Assembly (NCBI RefSeq): GCF_014191375.1
Contig: NZ_JACHWN010000003.1
Location: 310,001-374,000 of the forward strand
DNA length: 64,000 nt
Reading direction: 5' to 3'
Origin: Mesorhizobium sp. RMAD-H1
GTDB taxonomy: Bacteria; Pseudomonadota; Alphaproteobacteria; Rhizobiales; Rhizobiaceae
Part shown: positions 35,973 through 44,918 of the stretch, one piece after another
How positions within the stretch are numbered: the stretch's first letter is position 1
How the letters are laid out: every line of letters begins with the position of its first letter
Program-made: the position numbers and the translations under genes
Notes under the pieces: model-generated
Database searches by the model: none
Seen by the model: only the letters and a program-made list of their open reading frames with translations
What the model was told of the DNA's origin: nothing

Positions 35973-37199
35973 TCAGAGGCTTCGGCCATTGGAGACGAGG
36001 CGCAGGGTTTCCTTGCCTCGGCTCGGTACCACGACGAGCTGCTTGACCTTGCCCTGCTTGAAGGCTTTCAGGAACCGGTCATAGTCCTTGAACGCGACGC
36101 AGCCATGGGACTGCGCCTCCCGGCCGCGCAGCAGATAGCTGTGGGTCAGGAAGCCGTCGCGGCCATATTTGTTCTTGCCGTCCACGGGCAGCATGCGGAT
36201 GGCCTCCACGCCGTGGAAGCGCTTTTCGCGCATCCTGAGATTATAGGTATGGGGCGGGGTGGGTCCGTTCATCTTGACGTGGACATAACGCGGGTCGTCC
36301 GCCATCTTGCCGATGCCGGAATGGGCCTCGAGCACGCTGCCGTCGGGCATATAGACCTTTGCCGCGCTGATATCGTAGACGGCAACGCCGTTTCCCGGCT
36401 TGGGATCACCGCCACCGAACAGATCGCGCAGCGTCTTGCCAAAGCCGCCGCCTCTCGCCTTTTCGGCGGGGTTGTCCGGCCGCGCATAGGCAAGCATCTG
36501 CGGCTTCGAGGCCTCGCGTTCGGGGACGGTCTTCGGCAGCGGCGGCTTTTCCGTCGACTGCACGGCGGATTGCGCCATTTCCTCGGCGAGCCGGCGGCCT
36601 TCCGCACCACGCGGGCGAAGCTGCGGCAGGGGAATGTCTGACTGATCGCCGTCGAAACCTGGAAGGGCCGCCACATTCTCACCCTCGCCTTCGTCCTCTG
36701 CGGCGGCGGACTGCTCCTCCAGCGAGGCGGCCAGCCAGGCCGAGAGAGCGGCACTGGCCGCCGCGCCGGGAACGGGGTTGGCATAGGCCAGCAGGGTCTG
36801 CGGCTGGCCGGCGGTGCCAGCGGTCCGTGGCCCGAACCGGTCCGGAACAGGCTTGCCGATCTCCGCCGCCATGCGCTGTGGCTTTGAATTATCGGGCAGG
36901 CGGGTGGATTTGCCGTCAGCGACGGTCATGACCGCAGAGGCGGCTTCCAGGGCGGCTATGAACTTCAGCGCCCTGTCCTTCATCGTCTGCTGGTCGAGAG
37001 GTTGTGCGTCCCTTCTCTCTACTGCATGGAGCTTCGGCTTGGGCAAAAAGGGTTCCGGGCCATAGGTGAGAGAGCCGGTCATCGCGGCCATGCTGATCAT
37101 CGACCACACGACCCCGCCGGCAAAAGCGGTACCGAAAGAAGCAATGAGCAGCGGGCGCAGGAAACTGCGCAGGGACTTTTTACGAACGGTTTTACTCAC
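35973..37199 (-). CDS. DUF2778 (Tlde1-like) envelope protein
   Basis: Protein of 408 residues with one N-terminal membrane anchor (about 12-38, LRPLLIASFGTAFAGGVVWSMIS), a long low-complexity linker rich in Pro, Ala and charged residues (about 55-260), and a C-terminal DUF2778 domain. The end holds HSYLLRGREAQSHGCVAFKDYDRFLKAF, whose His and Ser-His-Gly-Cys resemble L,D-transpeptidase active sites. I prefer a GTG at 37199 (MSKTVRKKSLRSF) to a longer ATG at 37313. The domain is likely periplasmic and could modify peptidoglycan. It is convergent with the catabolic operon. Confidence 0.78.
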   Translation of the reverse strand: MSKTVRKKSLRSFLRPLLIASFGTAFAGGVVWSMISMAAMTGSLTYGPEPFLPKPKLHAVERRDAQPLDQQTMKDRALKFIAALEAASAVMTVADGKSTRLPDNSKPQRMAAEIGKPVPDRFGPRTAGTAGQPQTLLAYANPVPGAAASAALSAWLAASLEEQSAAAEDEGEGENVAALPGFDGDQSDIPLPQLRPRGAEGRRLAEEMAQSAVQSTEKPPLPKTVPEREASKPQMLAYARPDNPAEKARGGGFGKTLRDLFGGGDPKPGNGVAVYDISAAKVYMPDGSVLEAHSGIGKMADDPRYVHVKMNGPTPPHTYNLRMREKRFHGVEAIRMLPVDGKNKYGRDGFLTHSYLLRGREAQSHGCVAFKDYDRFLKAFKQGKVKQLVVVPSRGKETLRLVSNGRSL

Positions 37200-37472
37200 A
37201 ACGCTTACCAAACCGAAAATTCCACAAGGGTCCCAGGGGCCGGCCAGCGACCGCTGCTGCGTAATTTCCGGATTTCCCTCTACTTGACCGTATGATTGAG
37301 AAAAGATGGGCAAATATGGTTAAATTTTGCTTTTCAGCGTACGAGATATTCGAATTTTGTCTTGCCTGCGCCGGGGAAGGACTGGCGAAGGGCTGAATAT
37401 CAGGCGGTGAGAGGGGTCAAACGCCTGTTGTGGCTGGTGCTCAAGGGCGCGCGGACGGGATCCGAAACGGTC

Positions 37473-39515
37473 CTAGCGAGCGGTCGAAGCCGCTTCGCTT
37501 TTTCTTCCGTCGCTGTCGGCGGGCTGAACTTTTGCCGTTCGTTCTTTTCCAAAGACGGCCTGCTCCACAGGCCCTGCCAGAGATGCAGCGTAAGGTGTGG
37601 CGATGTGGTGCCGGTCACGGAAGGTGAGCTTGCCGTCGATCATCGCCTGGCATGTCGTCTGGTTGCAGAAGAGATCGGTCATGTCGACATAGCGTGCATT
37701 CGCGATGCGCGCGATGATCTCCCTTTCCGTCTTCGAATCCGCCTCATCCATCGCTTCGGCACGCGGCGTATCGCAGACCGAGGGATTGCGCTTTTGCCAC
37801 AGCGCCCGTGCGACGCATTTGTCGATATAGGATTTATGGGTGGGCACATCGCGAAGATAGACGATTTCCATGCCGGCATCGCTGAGCGTGCGGACCGTCG
37901 AGCCGATGCCCTCGGCCCATTGCTTCTTGCGGGCCGCATATTCGGAGGGATCACTGATTTCTTCATCCAGATGGCCGATCGAAAGCTGGGAAATGATGAC
38001 CATCTGCGGCTTCATCGCGATGATCTCCCTCATCGCCTGCTCCCGCCATTCATCGCATTCCGTATAGTTGCGCCTCAGCTTGGTGCTATATGTCGTCATC
38101 CGCGTCGCCCGGCAGGACGATTTCATATAGGTGACGAGGCGGAAGCCCTCCTTCTTCGCAATCTCGATCAGCGGCGTCGACCAGTGATCCGCGTGGGAAT
38201 CCCCGAACAGGACGACGGTTCTGTCCGACACGGGTGCGCCGAACGCACAGAATTTCGGCTTGATCGTCTGAAGATCCGCGACGCAGCTCTCGTCGCTCTG
38301 CCGTACGCTCGACGAGCGTTCGGCGCTTGTGGCGATCATTTGCTGCTCAGAGCTGAAATTGCGGCCCGCGAATTTGGCGTTGCCATAAGCGACGGCAGCG
38401 CCGCTCACGGTGAGGATCGCGGCGAGCCCTATCGAACGGCCCGTGCCGGCGATCAGCCAGGCATTTCTGCGGATCGGGTTCTCGACCAGATGATAGCTGA
38501 TGATGGAGAGGACGAAGGTCAGCGCCAGGCATGCGAAGTGCTGCATCACCGTCATGTCGGGCATCAGCATTGCTGCATAGACGATCACCGGCCAGTGCCA
38601 GAGATAGAGGGAATAGGAAAGCTTTCCCGTCCACTGGAATGGCGCCATCGCGAGAAGGCGCATCGGCCCCGCGGCGCTTTGGCGAAGGCCGCTCAAAAGC
38701 ACCATGACTGTGCCCGCAGCCGGCGCCAGCGCGATGAAGCCGGGGAAGGGATCCTGCTCCGACACCGTCAGATAGGTCGCCATGATGAGGCCGAGGCCAA
38801 GCCAGCCCAGCAGGGGAGAGACGGGAGAGCGCTTCGCCCAGTTTTCCGACAGCGTCATCGAGGCAAGGCCGCCGAGTGCGAATTCCCAGGCGCGGAAGGG
38901 CGAAAAATAGAAGGCCCAGGGCTGCGAGACTTCCGTCAGCCACGCGCAGAGCGCGAAGGAGATGACGGCGATGCCGGCCATCATGATGAAGAGGCTGCGC
39001 CTGCCGGCACGCACGCGGACGAAGAGGAGCAGGACCGCCGGCCATACCAGATAGAACTGTTCCTCGACCGACAATGACCAGAAATGGATGAACGGATTAC
39101 TGTTCGCATCCGGGGCGAAATAGTCGAGAGACCAGCGGATCAGCCACAGATTAATGACATAGGTGGAAGCAAACAGCGCGCCTTTCGAATAGAGCTGCTG
39201 CTCCGATGGCGCGAGAATGAAATAGCCGGCCAGAAGCGTCACCAGAATGACGAAAATCGATGCTGGCAGCAGGCGGCGCGCGCGCCGGGCATAGAAGGTC
39301 AGGAGATCGACCGTGCCGCGCCTGTCCATCTCCTGGAGAAGATGTTTGGTGATCAGATATCCTGAAATGACGAAAAAGACGTCGACCCCGACAAAACCGC
39401 CAGGCAGGTCCGTGACGCCGAAATGAAATGCGATCACCCCTAAAACCGCCAGGGCACGCAACCCTTCAATATCGGCACGGAAGAAGGATTTCGGTTCGGC
39501 GATGATGGCGCTCAT
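37473..39515 (-). CDS. acyltransferase-3 / SGNH fusion protein (OafA-like)
   Basis: Protein of 680 residues. An N-terminal acyltransferase-3 domain with about ten membrane helices (IEGLRALAVLGVIAFHFG near 18-35; FFVISGYLIT) is followed by a C-terminal SGNH hydrolase-like domain from about residue 410 (VVLFGDSHADHW; DRHHIATPYAA near the end carrying the Asp-His). Such proteins O-acetylate lipopolysaccharide or exopolysaccharide in the periplasm. No polysaccharide genes lie next to it. The ATG at 39515 gives a normal family length. Confidence 0.92.
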   Translation of the reverse strand: MSAIIAEPKSFFRADIEGLRALAVLGVIAFHFGVTDLPGGFVGVDVFFVISGYLITKHLLQEMDRRGTVDLLTFYARRARRLLPASIFVILVTLLAGYFILAPSEQQLYSKGALFASTYVINLWLIRWSLDYFAPDANSNPFIHFWSLSVEEQFYLVWPAVLLLFVRVRAGRRSLFIMMAGIAVISFALCAWLTEVSQPWAFYFSPFRAWEFALGGLASMTLSENWAKRSPVSPLLGWLGLGLIMATYLTVSEQDPFPGFIALAPAAGTVMVLLSGLRQSAAGPMRLLAMAPFQWTGKLSYSLYLWHWPVIVYAAMLMPDMTVMQHFACLALTFVLSIISYHLVENPIRRNAWLIAGTGRSIGLAAILTVSGAAVAYGNAKFAGRNFSSEQQMIATSAERSSSVRQSDESCVADLQTIKPKFCAFGAPVSDRTVVLFGDSHADHWSTPLIEIAKKEGFRLVTYMKSSCRATRMTTYSTKLRRNYTECDEWREQAMREIIAMKPQMVIISQLSIGHLDEEISDPSEYAARKKQWAEGIGSTVRTLSDAGMEIVYLRDVPTHKSYIDKCVARALWQKRNPSVCDTPRAEAMDEADSKTEREIIARIANARYVDMTDLFCNQTTCQAMIDGKLTFRDRHHIATPYAASLAGPVEQAVFGKERTAKVQPADSDGRKSEAASTAR

Positions 39516-39670
39516 GCGATCGTCGACCTCTCAATTGGTGGCAGCCCGCCCTTGAGAAGCCCAACCTTAGGCAGGCATCTGCTGCAATGCAACAAAGCGG
39601 AGCGGCTTATCGCGAACACGAATTGCTTTATGCCGACCCAATATGTGATGGGGCGAATGTGTTGACAGGC

Positions 39671-40564
39671 TCACACGTCCTCCTGCGTCTCCTCGATGAG
39701 GAAGTCGATGAACGCCCGCACCTTCGGCAGCACATATTGCCTGGAGGGATAGACGGCGTAGATCGAGGTTTCGACAGGCACCCAATCGTCGAGAACCGTC
39801 GTCAGCCGCCCTCGGGCAATGTCGTCCTCGACATAGAGCCGGGGAATGAGGCTCAGGCCGAACCCTGCGAGGAGCGCATCGCGGACGGCAAGGCTGGTGG
39901 TCACCTTGTAGCGGCCGCGGACGGGCACCCGGACGGTGCGGCCATCGCGCGTGAAATCCCATTCATTGGCATGGCCCGACAAGGTGAACTGCAGGCAGTT
40001 ATGGCTCCGGAGGTCCTCCGGTGTCCGGGGATGGCCGGCGCGCCCGAAATAGGCGGGCGAACCGCAGACCACGTGCCGCAGCGACATCAGCCTGCGGGCG
40101 ATGAGGCTTGAATCCTCCAGCCTGTCGCTTCCCCGGATGGCGAGGTCGAAGCCTTCCTTGACGATGTCGATGCGCCGATCCTCCAGTTGCAGATCGAGTG
40201 TCAGATCGGGGTAGCGGGCGAGGAAGTCCACGATCGCGCGGGACAGGCGGGTGAGGGTGAACGTCATCGGCGCGCTGACGCGCAGAAGACCATGCGGCAT
40301 CTGCTGAAGGGGCCCCAGCGAATGATCCGCTTCGGCCAGATCGTCGAGGATGCGGGCCACCTGCTCGAAATAGCGCGTGCCGGCCTCCGTCAGGCTCATC
40401 CGGCGGGTCGTGCGGTTCAGGAGCCGCACGTTCAGATACGCTTCGAGCTCGCCGATATTCTTGCTCACCGCCGCTGGCGACAACCGCATATGCCTTGCCG
40501 CATCGGCAAAGGAGCCGCGCTCCACCACCTGGCGGAATACTCTTAATGCCGTGAGCTGATCCAT
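39671..40564 (-). CDS. LysR-family regulator
   Basis: Regulator of 297 residues; winged helix at about 3-60 (FRQVVERGSFADAARHMRLSPAAVSKNIGELEAYL) and effector domain from about 90. It belongs to the CrgA-like branch. It is divergent from the nitroreductase gene at 40686 and probably controls the nitroreductase-EamA pair. The 121-bp region between them is AT-richer and holds CCGGATTATCCGG. Confidence 0.92.
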   Translation of the reverse strand: MDQLTALRVFRQVVERGSFADAARHMRLSPAAVSKNIGELEAYLNVRLLNRTTRRMSLTEAGTRYFEQVARILDDLAEADHSLGPLQQMPHGLLRVSAPMTFTLTRLSRAIVDFLARYPDLTLDLQLEDRRIDIVKEGFDLAIRGSDRLEDSSLIARRLMSLRHVVCGSPAYFGRAGHPRTPEDLRSHNCLQFTLSGHANEWDFTRDGRTVRVPVRGRYKVTTSLAVRDALLAGFGLSLIPRLYVEDDIARGRLTTVLDDWVPVETSIYAVYPSRQYVLPKVRAFIDFLIEETQEDV

Positions 40565-40685
40565 GATTGTTCACCAGAAGTAATCAGTTCCCTCACTGAA
40601 TACCGGATTATCCGGGAACGAGAAAGGAATTATCTCTGTCCCGAACGCGGGGAGAACCCGCCCGGAACCAGGCCGAAGGGCACAT

Positions 40686-41306
40686 ATGATGAAGAACGAA
40701 ATCGTCACCGCCATCGAAAATCGCGTTTCGACCAATCTGTTCGATCGCCGGAAATCGCTGGACGGCGAAGAAATCCAGGAACTCATCCGTTTGGCGACGC
40801 GCGCGCCCACCGCTTATAATCTGCAGAACTGGCGCTTCATCGCCGTCAGCACACCAGAAGCGAAGACGCGCCTGCTGGCTGCAGCCCATGGTCAGGCCAA
40901 GGTGGCGGACGCGGCGGTAACCTACATTATTTGCGGCCGGTTTCCCTCGCATGAGGCGCTCGGCGAACGGCTCAACCCGGCAGTCGAGGCAGGCATCATG
41001 CCGGCCGCGGTTGCCCAGTCATGGGCCGACGCGGTGAAGCAGACCTATGCCGGCGATCCGCAGATGCAGCGTGACGAGGCCATCCGCACGGCGACGCTCG
41101 CCGGCGCGTTTCTGATGTTCGCCGCCGCGGCGCATGGTCTTGCCACGGGGCCGATGGTCGGCTTCGATCCGGCGGCGGTTGCGCGGGAGTTCGATCTTGC
41201 CGCCGATGAAATTCCGGTCATGCTCATGGCGGTGGGGCATTCCGCAGAAGGCAACTGGCCGCAGAAGCCGAGGCTCCCGGTTTCCCGGGTGCTCGAAACA
41301 GTCTGA
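40686..41306 (+). CDS. nitroreductase family FMN oxidoreductase
   Basis: Nitroreductase-fold protein of 206 residues. The N-terminal FMN-contact residues RVSTNLFDRR (normally RRSxRxF) and RAPTAYNLQNWRFI are visible, with a later VMLMAVGHSAEG segment. It uses NAD(P)H to reduce quinones or nitro compounds. The RRS motif is degenerate (NRVSTN). An EamA-family exporter follows 37 bp downstream on the same strand and a LysR regulator lies upstream, forming a probable stress-response unit. Confidence 0.88.
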   Translation: MMKNEIVTAIENRVSTNLFDRRKSLDGEEIQELIRLATRAPTAYNLQNWRFIAVSTPEAKTRLLAAAHGQAKVADAAVTYIICGRFPSHEALGERLNPAVEAGIMPAAVAQSWADAVKQTYAGDPQMQRDEAIRTATLAGAFLMFAAAAHGLATGPMVGFDPAAVAREFDLAADEIPVMLMAVGHSAEGNWPQKPRLPVSRVLETV

Positions 41307-41343
41307 GTGCTGCAGCGCCGCCAAACATTCCCGAGGAAACATC

Positions 41344-42228
41344 ATGTCCCGCGCTTCCGACATTCTCCTGACGGCTATTGCCCCTTGCATCTGGGGCAGC
41401 ACGTATATCGTGACGACCGAGCTCCTGCCGCAGGGCTATCCCATTACGGTCGCCATGATACGCGCCCTGCCGGCGGGACTGCTGCTGCTCATGATCGTGC
41501 GGCAATGGCCGAAAGGCATATGGCTCATGCGTTCCTTCATCCTGGGTGCGCTCAACTTCTCCATCTTCCAGACCCTGCTCTTTGTCGCGGCCTATCGGCT
41601 GCCGGGCGGCATCGCCGCAACGCTGGGGGCCATCCAGCCCCTGATCGTGATATTCCTCGCAGGGGCCTTGCTCGGTTCGGCCGTGCGCCTGCCGTCCATC
41701 CTTGCCGCCCTGGCGGGTATGGCCGGCGTTGCCCTGCTGGTCCTGCGCAACGAGGCGGTTCTCGATCCGATGGGCATTGCCGCGGCCCTCGGCGGGGCAT
41801 TGTCGATGGCGCTGGGCACGGTTCTTTCCCGCAAATGGCAGCCACCGGTCTCGCCGCTTGCCTTTGCCGCGTGGCAGCTGACGACGGGTGGCATCCTGCT
41901 TCTTCCCGTCGCGCTGTGGCTCGAACCGGCATTGCCCGTGCTGACGCCCACCAACGCAGCGGGCTTCGTCTATCTCGTGCTGTTCACCGCCATCACCTAT
42001 ATCCTCTGGTTCCGCGGCGTAGGGCGGCTCGAGCCGGCGGCGGTCTCTTCCCTGGGCTTTCTCAGCCCGCTCACGGCCGTTCTTCTCGGCTGGGTCATCC
42101 TGGGCCAGGCACTGAGCCCAATGCAGGTATTGGGCGTGGCTGTCGTCATCGCCGGCGTCTGGATGAGCCAGAGGGCAAGCCGCGGTGCCGTGGGACCGGC
42201 CTCCGTCACGCTGAGGCCTGCCGATTGA
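41344..42228 (+). CDS. EamA/DMT-family transporter
   Basis: Drug/metabolite transporter of 294 residues with ten predicted membrane helices and two EamA repeats (IAPCIWGSTYIVTTELLP near the N-terminus; AALGGALSMALGTVLSRKW starting the second half). The start at 41344 follows GAGGAAAC; a longer frame reaching into the nitroreductase is not used. Likely exports a small metabolite or toxic compound processed by the nitroreductase. It ends 6 bp before the convergent OhrR-like gene. Confidence 0.9.
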   Translation: MSRASDILLTAIAPCIWGSTYIVTTELLPQGYPITVAMIRALPAGLLLLMIVRQWPKGIWLMRSFILGALNFSIFQTLLFVAAYRLPGGIAATLGAIQPLIVIFLAGALLGSAVRLPSILAALAGMAGVALLVLRNEAVLDPMGIAAALGGALSMALGTVLSRKWQPPVSPLAFAAWQLTTGGILLLPVALWLEPALPVLTPTNAAGFVYLVLFTAITYILWFRGVGRLEPAAVSSLGFLSPLTAVLLGWVILGQALSPMQVLGVAVVIAGVWMSQRASRGAVGPASVTLRPAD

Positions 42229-42234
42229 GCGCGG

Positions 42235-42702
42235 TCAGTTGCGGCTATAGTCTTCGAGCGCGTTCCTGAGCACGGTGATTTCCGTCAACAGCCGCTTGGC
42301 TTCTCCGAGTTCCAGGCCCGTGGCCTCAAGGACGCATTGTGGGACCACCTGCGCCTGTTCGCGCAACGCACGCCCTTGGTCGGTCAACTGTACCCGTACC
42401 TGGCGCTCGTCGGCGGGATCGCGGCTGCGCTTGACGAAACCCATTGCCTCCAGCCGCTTGAGCAGCGGCGTCAGCGTGCTCGATTCAAGAAACAGTTTCT
42501 CGCCGAGACCGCCGACCGTCTGATTGTCCTCGCTCCATAGCAGCACCATCACCAGATATTGCGGATAGGTCAGGCCAAGCCTGTCCAGCAAGGGTTTATA
42601 GACGCGATTGAACGCGTGGCTGGCGGAATAGACGGCGAAGCAGAGAAAATTTCCAAGATCCAGGATGTCCTCAGGCTTCTGATCAGATTTTGGCTTGGGC
42701 AT
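42235..42702 (-). CDS. OhrR-like MarR-family peroxide-sensing repressor
   Basis: MarR-type winged-helix regulator of 155 residues. The N-terminal FLCFAVYSASHAFNRVYKPLLDRLGLTYPQYLVM matches OhrR, including the peroxide-sensing Cys (here about residue 21). The DNA-binding wing DPADERQVRVQLT follows. The ATG at 42702 gives the usual OhrR length. No Ohr peroxidase is adjacent; the divergent gene is a chloroperoxidase-like hydrolase, which is the probable target through palindromes in the 133-bp intergenic region. It likely derepresses on organic hydroperoxide. Confidence 0.88.
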   Translation of the reverse strand: MPKPKSDQKPEDILDLGNFLCFAVYSASHAFNRVYKPLLDRLGLTYPQYLVMVLLWSEDNQTVGGLGEKLFLESSTLTPLLKRLEAMGFVKRSRDPADERQVRVQLTDQGRALREQAQVVPQCVLEATGLELGEAKRLLTEITVLRNALEDYSRN

Positions 42703-42733
42703 GATATACCTCGTTATTTCTCCAAACATATAA

Positions 42734-42753
42734 ATCGCCTGCGATATGATCGC
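42734..42753. promoter_or_regulatory. upstream dyads in OhrR-like control region
   Basis: Two overlapping dyads, ATCGC-CT-GCGAT (42734-42745) and GCGAT-ATG-ATCGC (42741-42753), lie 32 bp inside the regulator side of the intergenic region. They could be a second binding site allowing autoregulation of the MarR gene. Confidence 0.4.
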
Positions 42754-42759
42754 AAGCGC

Positions 42760-42787
42760 TTGACATCTGGAAGAATGATCGTATTTT
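42760..42787 (+). promoter_or_regulatory. predicted promoter of hydrolase gene
   Basis: TTGACA (42760-42765), 16-nt spacer, TATTTT (42782-42787). It points toward the hydrolase at 42836. The palindrome at 42790-42801 covers the expected transcription start, fitting repression by the divergent OhrR-like protein. Confidence 0.55.
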
Positions 42788-42789
42788 AC

Positions 42790-42801
42790 ATCGTGCACGA
42801 T
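42790..42801. promoter_or_regulatory. candidate OhrR/MarR operator
   Basis: Perfect 12-bp palindrome ATCGTGCACGAT directly after the -10 box of the hydrolase promoter, followed by a further half-site ATCGTGAGAT (42804-42813). Symmetry and position fit a MarR-family dimer site. Confidence 0.6.
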
Positions 42802-42835
42802 CTAATCGTGAGATATAGAAATACGGAGAACGGCC

Positions 42836-43831
42836 ATGAACGTGATTTCGTCCGATCAGCCCAGGAGCGGGAATGTCGTATCCCGCCGGTGGGTTCTGCT
42901 CGCCGGCGCGAGCATCGCCGTACTACCTCCAATTGCCGTCGCGACTGAAAACGGCGGCGGACATATTCTTTCAACCCCTGCAATTCAATCACCAGGAGCA
43001 AGCACCATGAGCACCATCACCACCCGCGACGGCGTCGAGATCTATTACAAGGACTGGGGCAAGGGCGATCCCGTCATCCTCAGCCATGGCTGGCCGCTGA
43101 GCTCGGACAGCTGGGAAGCCCAGGCTCTTCATCTCGCTTCCAATGGCTTCCGCGTCATCACCCATGACCGTCGCGGCCATGGCCGGTCCAGCCAGCCCTG
43201 GGACGGCAACGACATGGACCATTACGCCGACGATCTGGCCCAGGTGATCGAAGCGCTCGATCTGCGGAACGTCTCGTTATTCGGCTTTTCGACCGGCGGT
43301 GGAGAGGTGGCGCGCTATGTCGGGCGTCACGGCACCGGCCGCGTCGCCAAGCTTGGCCTGATCTCGGCCGTGCCGCCCCTGATGCTCAAGACGGAGGCAA
43401 ATCCCGCGGGCACGCCGATCGACGTCTTTGACGGGTTGCGCGCCGCCAGCATCGCCGACCGCTCGACACTCTATCGGGATCTCGCCAGTGGTCCGTTCTT
43501 TGGCTTCAATCGGCCGGGCGCCAAGGTCAGCCAGGGCATGATCGATTCCTTCTGGCTGCAGGGCATGCAGTCCGGCCACAAGAATGCCTATGACTGCATC
43601 AAGGCTTTCTCGGAAACCGATTTCACCGAGGACCTGAATAAGTTCGACAAGCCGACCCTGATCGTCCATGGCGATGACGATCAGATCGTGCCGATCGATG
43701 CGGCGGGACGGGCTTCGAAGCGGCTGGTACCGCATGCCGAACTCAAGGTCTATCCCGGCGCACCGCACGGCCTCGCCGATACCCATAAGGAGCAGCTCAA
43801 TGCCGACCTGCTTGCTTTCCTGAGGTCATAA
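42836..43831 (+). CDS. chloroperoxidase-like alpha/beta hydrolase with Tat-like leader
   Basis: Protein of 331 residues. The last 274 (from [18 protein letters not shown], internal ATG at 43008) form a cofactor-free non-heme haloperoxidase/arylesterase: nucleophile GFSTGGGE, acid in [10 protein letters not shown], His in GAPHGLAD. The first 57 residues look like a twin-arginine leader ([21 protein letters not shown]), suggesting export. Translation may start at either site, giving secreted or cytoplasmic forms. It is under a promoter with a perfect palindrome and is divergent from the OhrR-like gene, so it is probably induced by organic peroxide. Confidence 0.88.
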   Translation: MNVISSDQPRSGNVVSRRWVLLAGASIAVLPPIAVATENGGGHILSTPAIQSPGASTMSTITTRDGVEIYYKDWGKGDPVILSHGWPLSSDSWEAQALHLASNGFRVITHDRRGHGRSSQPWDGNDMDHYADDLAQVIEALDLRNVSLFGFSTGGGEVARYVGRHGTGRVAKLGLISAVPPLMLKTEANPAGTPIDVFDGLRAASIADRSTLYRDLASGPFFGFNRPGAKVSQGMIDSFWLQGMQSGHKNAYDCIKAFSETDFTEDLNKFDKPTLIVHGDDDQIVPIDAAGRASKRLVPHAELKVYPGAPHGLADTHKEQLNADLLAFLRS

Positions 43832-43839
43832 CGAAGACT

Positions 43840-43865
43840 GCCGGGCCGGCTACAACCGGTCCGGC
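43840..43865 (+). terminator. terminator after hydrolase gene
   Basis: Inverted repeat GCCGGGCCGG / CCGGTCCGGC (one G-T type mismatch) with a 6-nt loop, 8 nt after the stop, followed by GTCTTTCC. Probable intrinsic terminator between the hydrolase and a convergent LysR gene. Confidence 0.6.
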
Positions 43866-43896
43866 GTCTTTCCATCATTGCTGCGGTGCAGGGTGG

Positions 43897-44814
43897 TCAG
43901 CTGGTTGGAGCCGCGGCTATCCGTATCAGCGCCCTGCGAAACGCCTGTGCTGCCGGTCCGAGTGGCTCGTCCAGTCGATGGGCGAGATAAGCTTCCGAGG
44001 TGACCTGGCTCCGCCGTCCCAGCGCCTTGGTGTCAAGGCGGACCAGAAGTCCTTCCCTGAGATCGCGCTCGACCAGCCACAAGGGCAGGCGCCCCCAGCC
44101 GAGGCCCGCAAGGATAAGGGCGTGCTTGGTCTCCTGATTGCCGACGCGGCAGGTCTGGGTTGAAAGCACCCCGAAATCACGCCCCTCCGACAGCGGCGTC
44201 GGATCGGTCAGGACGATCTGCAGATGATCCGCCAGATCGGGCAGGCCGATGCTTTCGCCGTGCAGCTGCATCGCAAGCGGATGTTGGGCCGCAACGACGG
44301 CGACCTGTGCGACGGAGGAGAGGGCTTCCTGAACGATGCGCGGATCACGGAAATTCTCGCCCACCACAATTGCAAGCGTGCTGCGCTTTTCGATCAGCGC
44401 GGCGATCGGGCCGCCCAGCGGCTCGACAGCCAGCCGGACCGAAACCGAGGGATACTCCGCCCGCATCTGCCTCAGTGCCGCGCCGATTTCGTCGATCGGA
44501 TAGAGCGTATCCACCACAAGCGACAATTCGCGTTCGACACCTTCACCGAGACCTCTGGCCCGCGCCCGCATTGCATCCACCCTAAGAAGAATGTCGCGGG
44601 CATTGGCGAGGAGCGCCTTTCCCTCCGCTGTCAGTGCAGGACGATGCCCCGACCGGTCGAACAGCGTGATGCCGAGTTCTGCCTCGAGATTGGCGATGGC
44701 ATGGCTGACGGCCGACTGGACGCGTGACAGCCGCACTGCGCCCGAACGGAAGCTTCCGCTTTCCGCAACGGTGACGAAGGTCCTGATCTGATCCAGGGTA
44801 AGCGCATCCAGCAT
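43897..44814 (-). CDS. LysR-family regulator
   Basis: Regulator of 305 residues with winged helix at about 4-62 (FVTVAESGSFRSGAVRLSRVQSAVSHAIANLEAEL) and effector domain from about 90. It is divergent from wrbA (44919) and its neighbouring MFS gene. The 104-bp intergenic region has several ATCGAT/CTATCGA half-sites, including the 10-mer shared with the 17570 region. Likely activator or repressor of wrbA-MFS in response to a quinone or oxidant. Confidence 0.92.
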   Translation of the reverse strand: MLDALTLDQIRTFVTVAESGSFRSGAVRLSRVQSAVSHAIANLEAELGITLFDRSGHRPALTAEGKALLANARDILLRVDAMRARARGLGEGVERELSLVVDTLYPIDEIGAALRQMRAEYPSVSVRLAVEPLGGPIAALIEKRSTLAIVVGENFRDPRIVQEALSSVAQVAVVAAQHPLAMQLHGESIGLPDLADHLQIVLTDPTPLSEGRDFGVLSTQTCRVGNQETKHALILAGLGWGRLPLWLVERDLREGLLVRLDTKALGRRSQVTSEAYLAHRLDEPLGPAAQAFRRALIRIAAAPTS

Positions 44815-44820
44815 GATCTA

Positions 44821-44840
44821 TCCAATCGATCAATCCTATC
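44821..44840. promoter_or_regulatory. candidate LysR site upstream of wrbA
   Basis: TCCAATCGAT followed by CAATCCTATCGA. The first ten bases equal 17570-17579 in the other LysR/flavoprotein intergenic region. It lies close to the LysR start, where autoregulatory sites usually sit. Confidence 0.4.
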
Positions 44841-44918
44841 GAAATTATATCACTCCCACCGATATAGCAGAAGCGTCATTTTCTTCTTGAAGCGCAGTTG
44901 CAATCGAGAGGATTGACG

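Noticed and set aside
37296-39077. Plus-strand frame of 593 residues opposite the acyltransferase
   Set aside because: Arg/Asp/His-rich shadow of the membrane acyltransferase gene.
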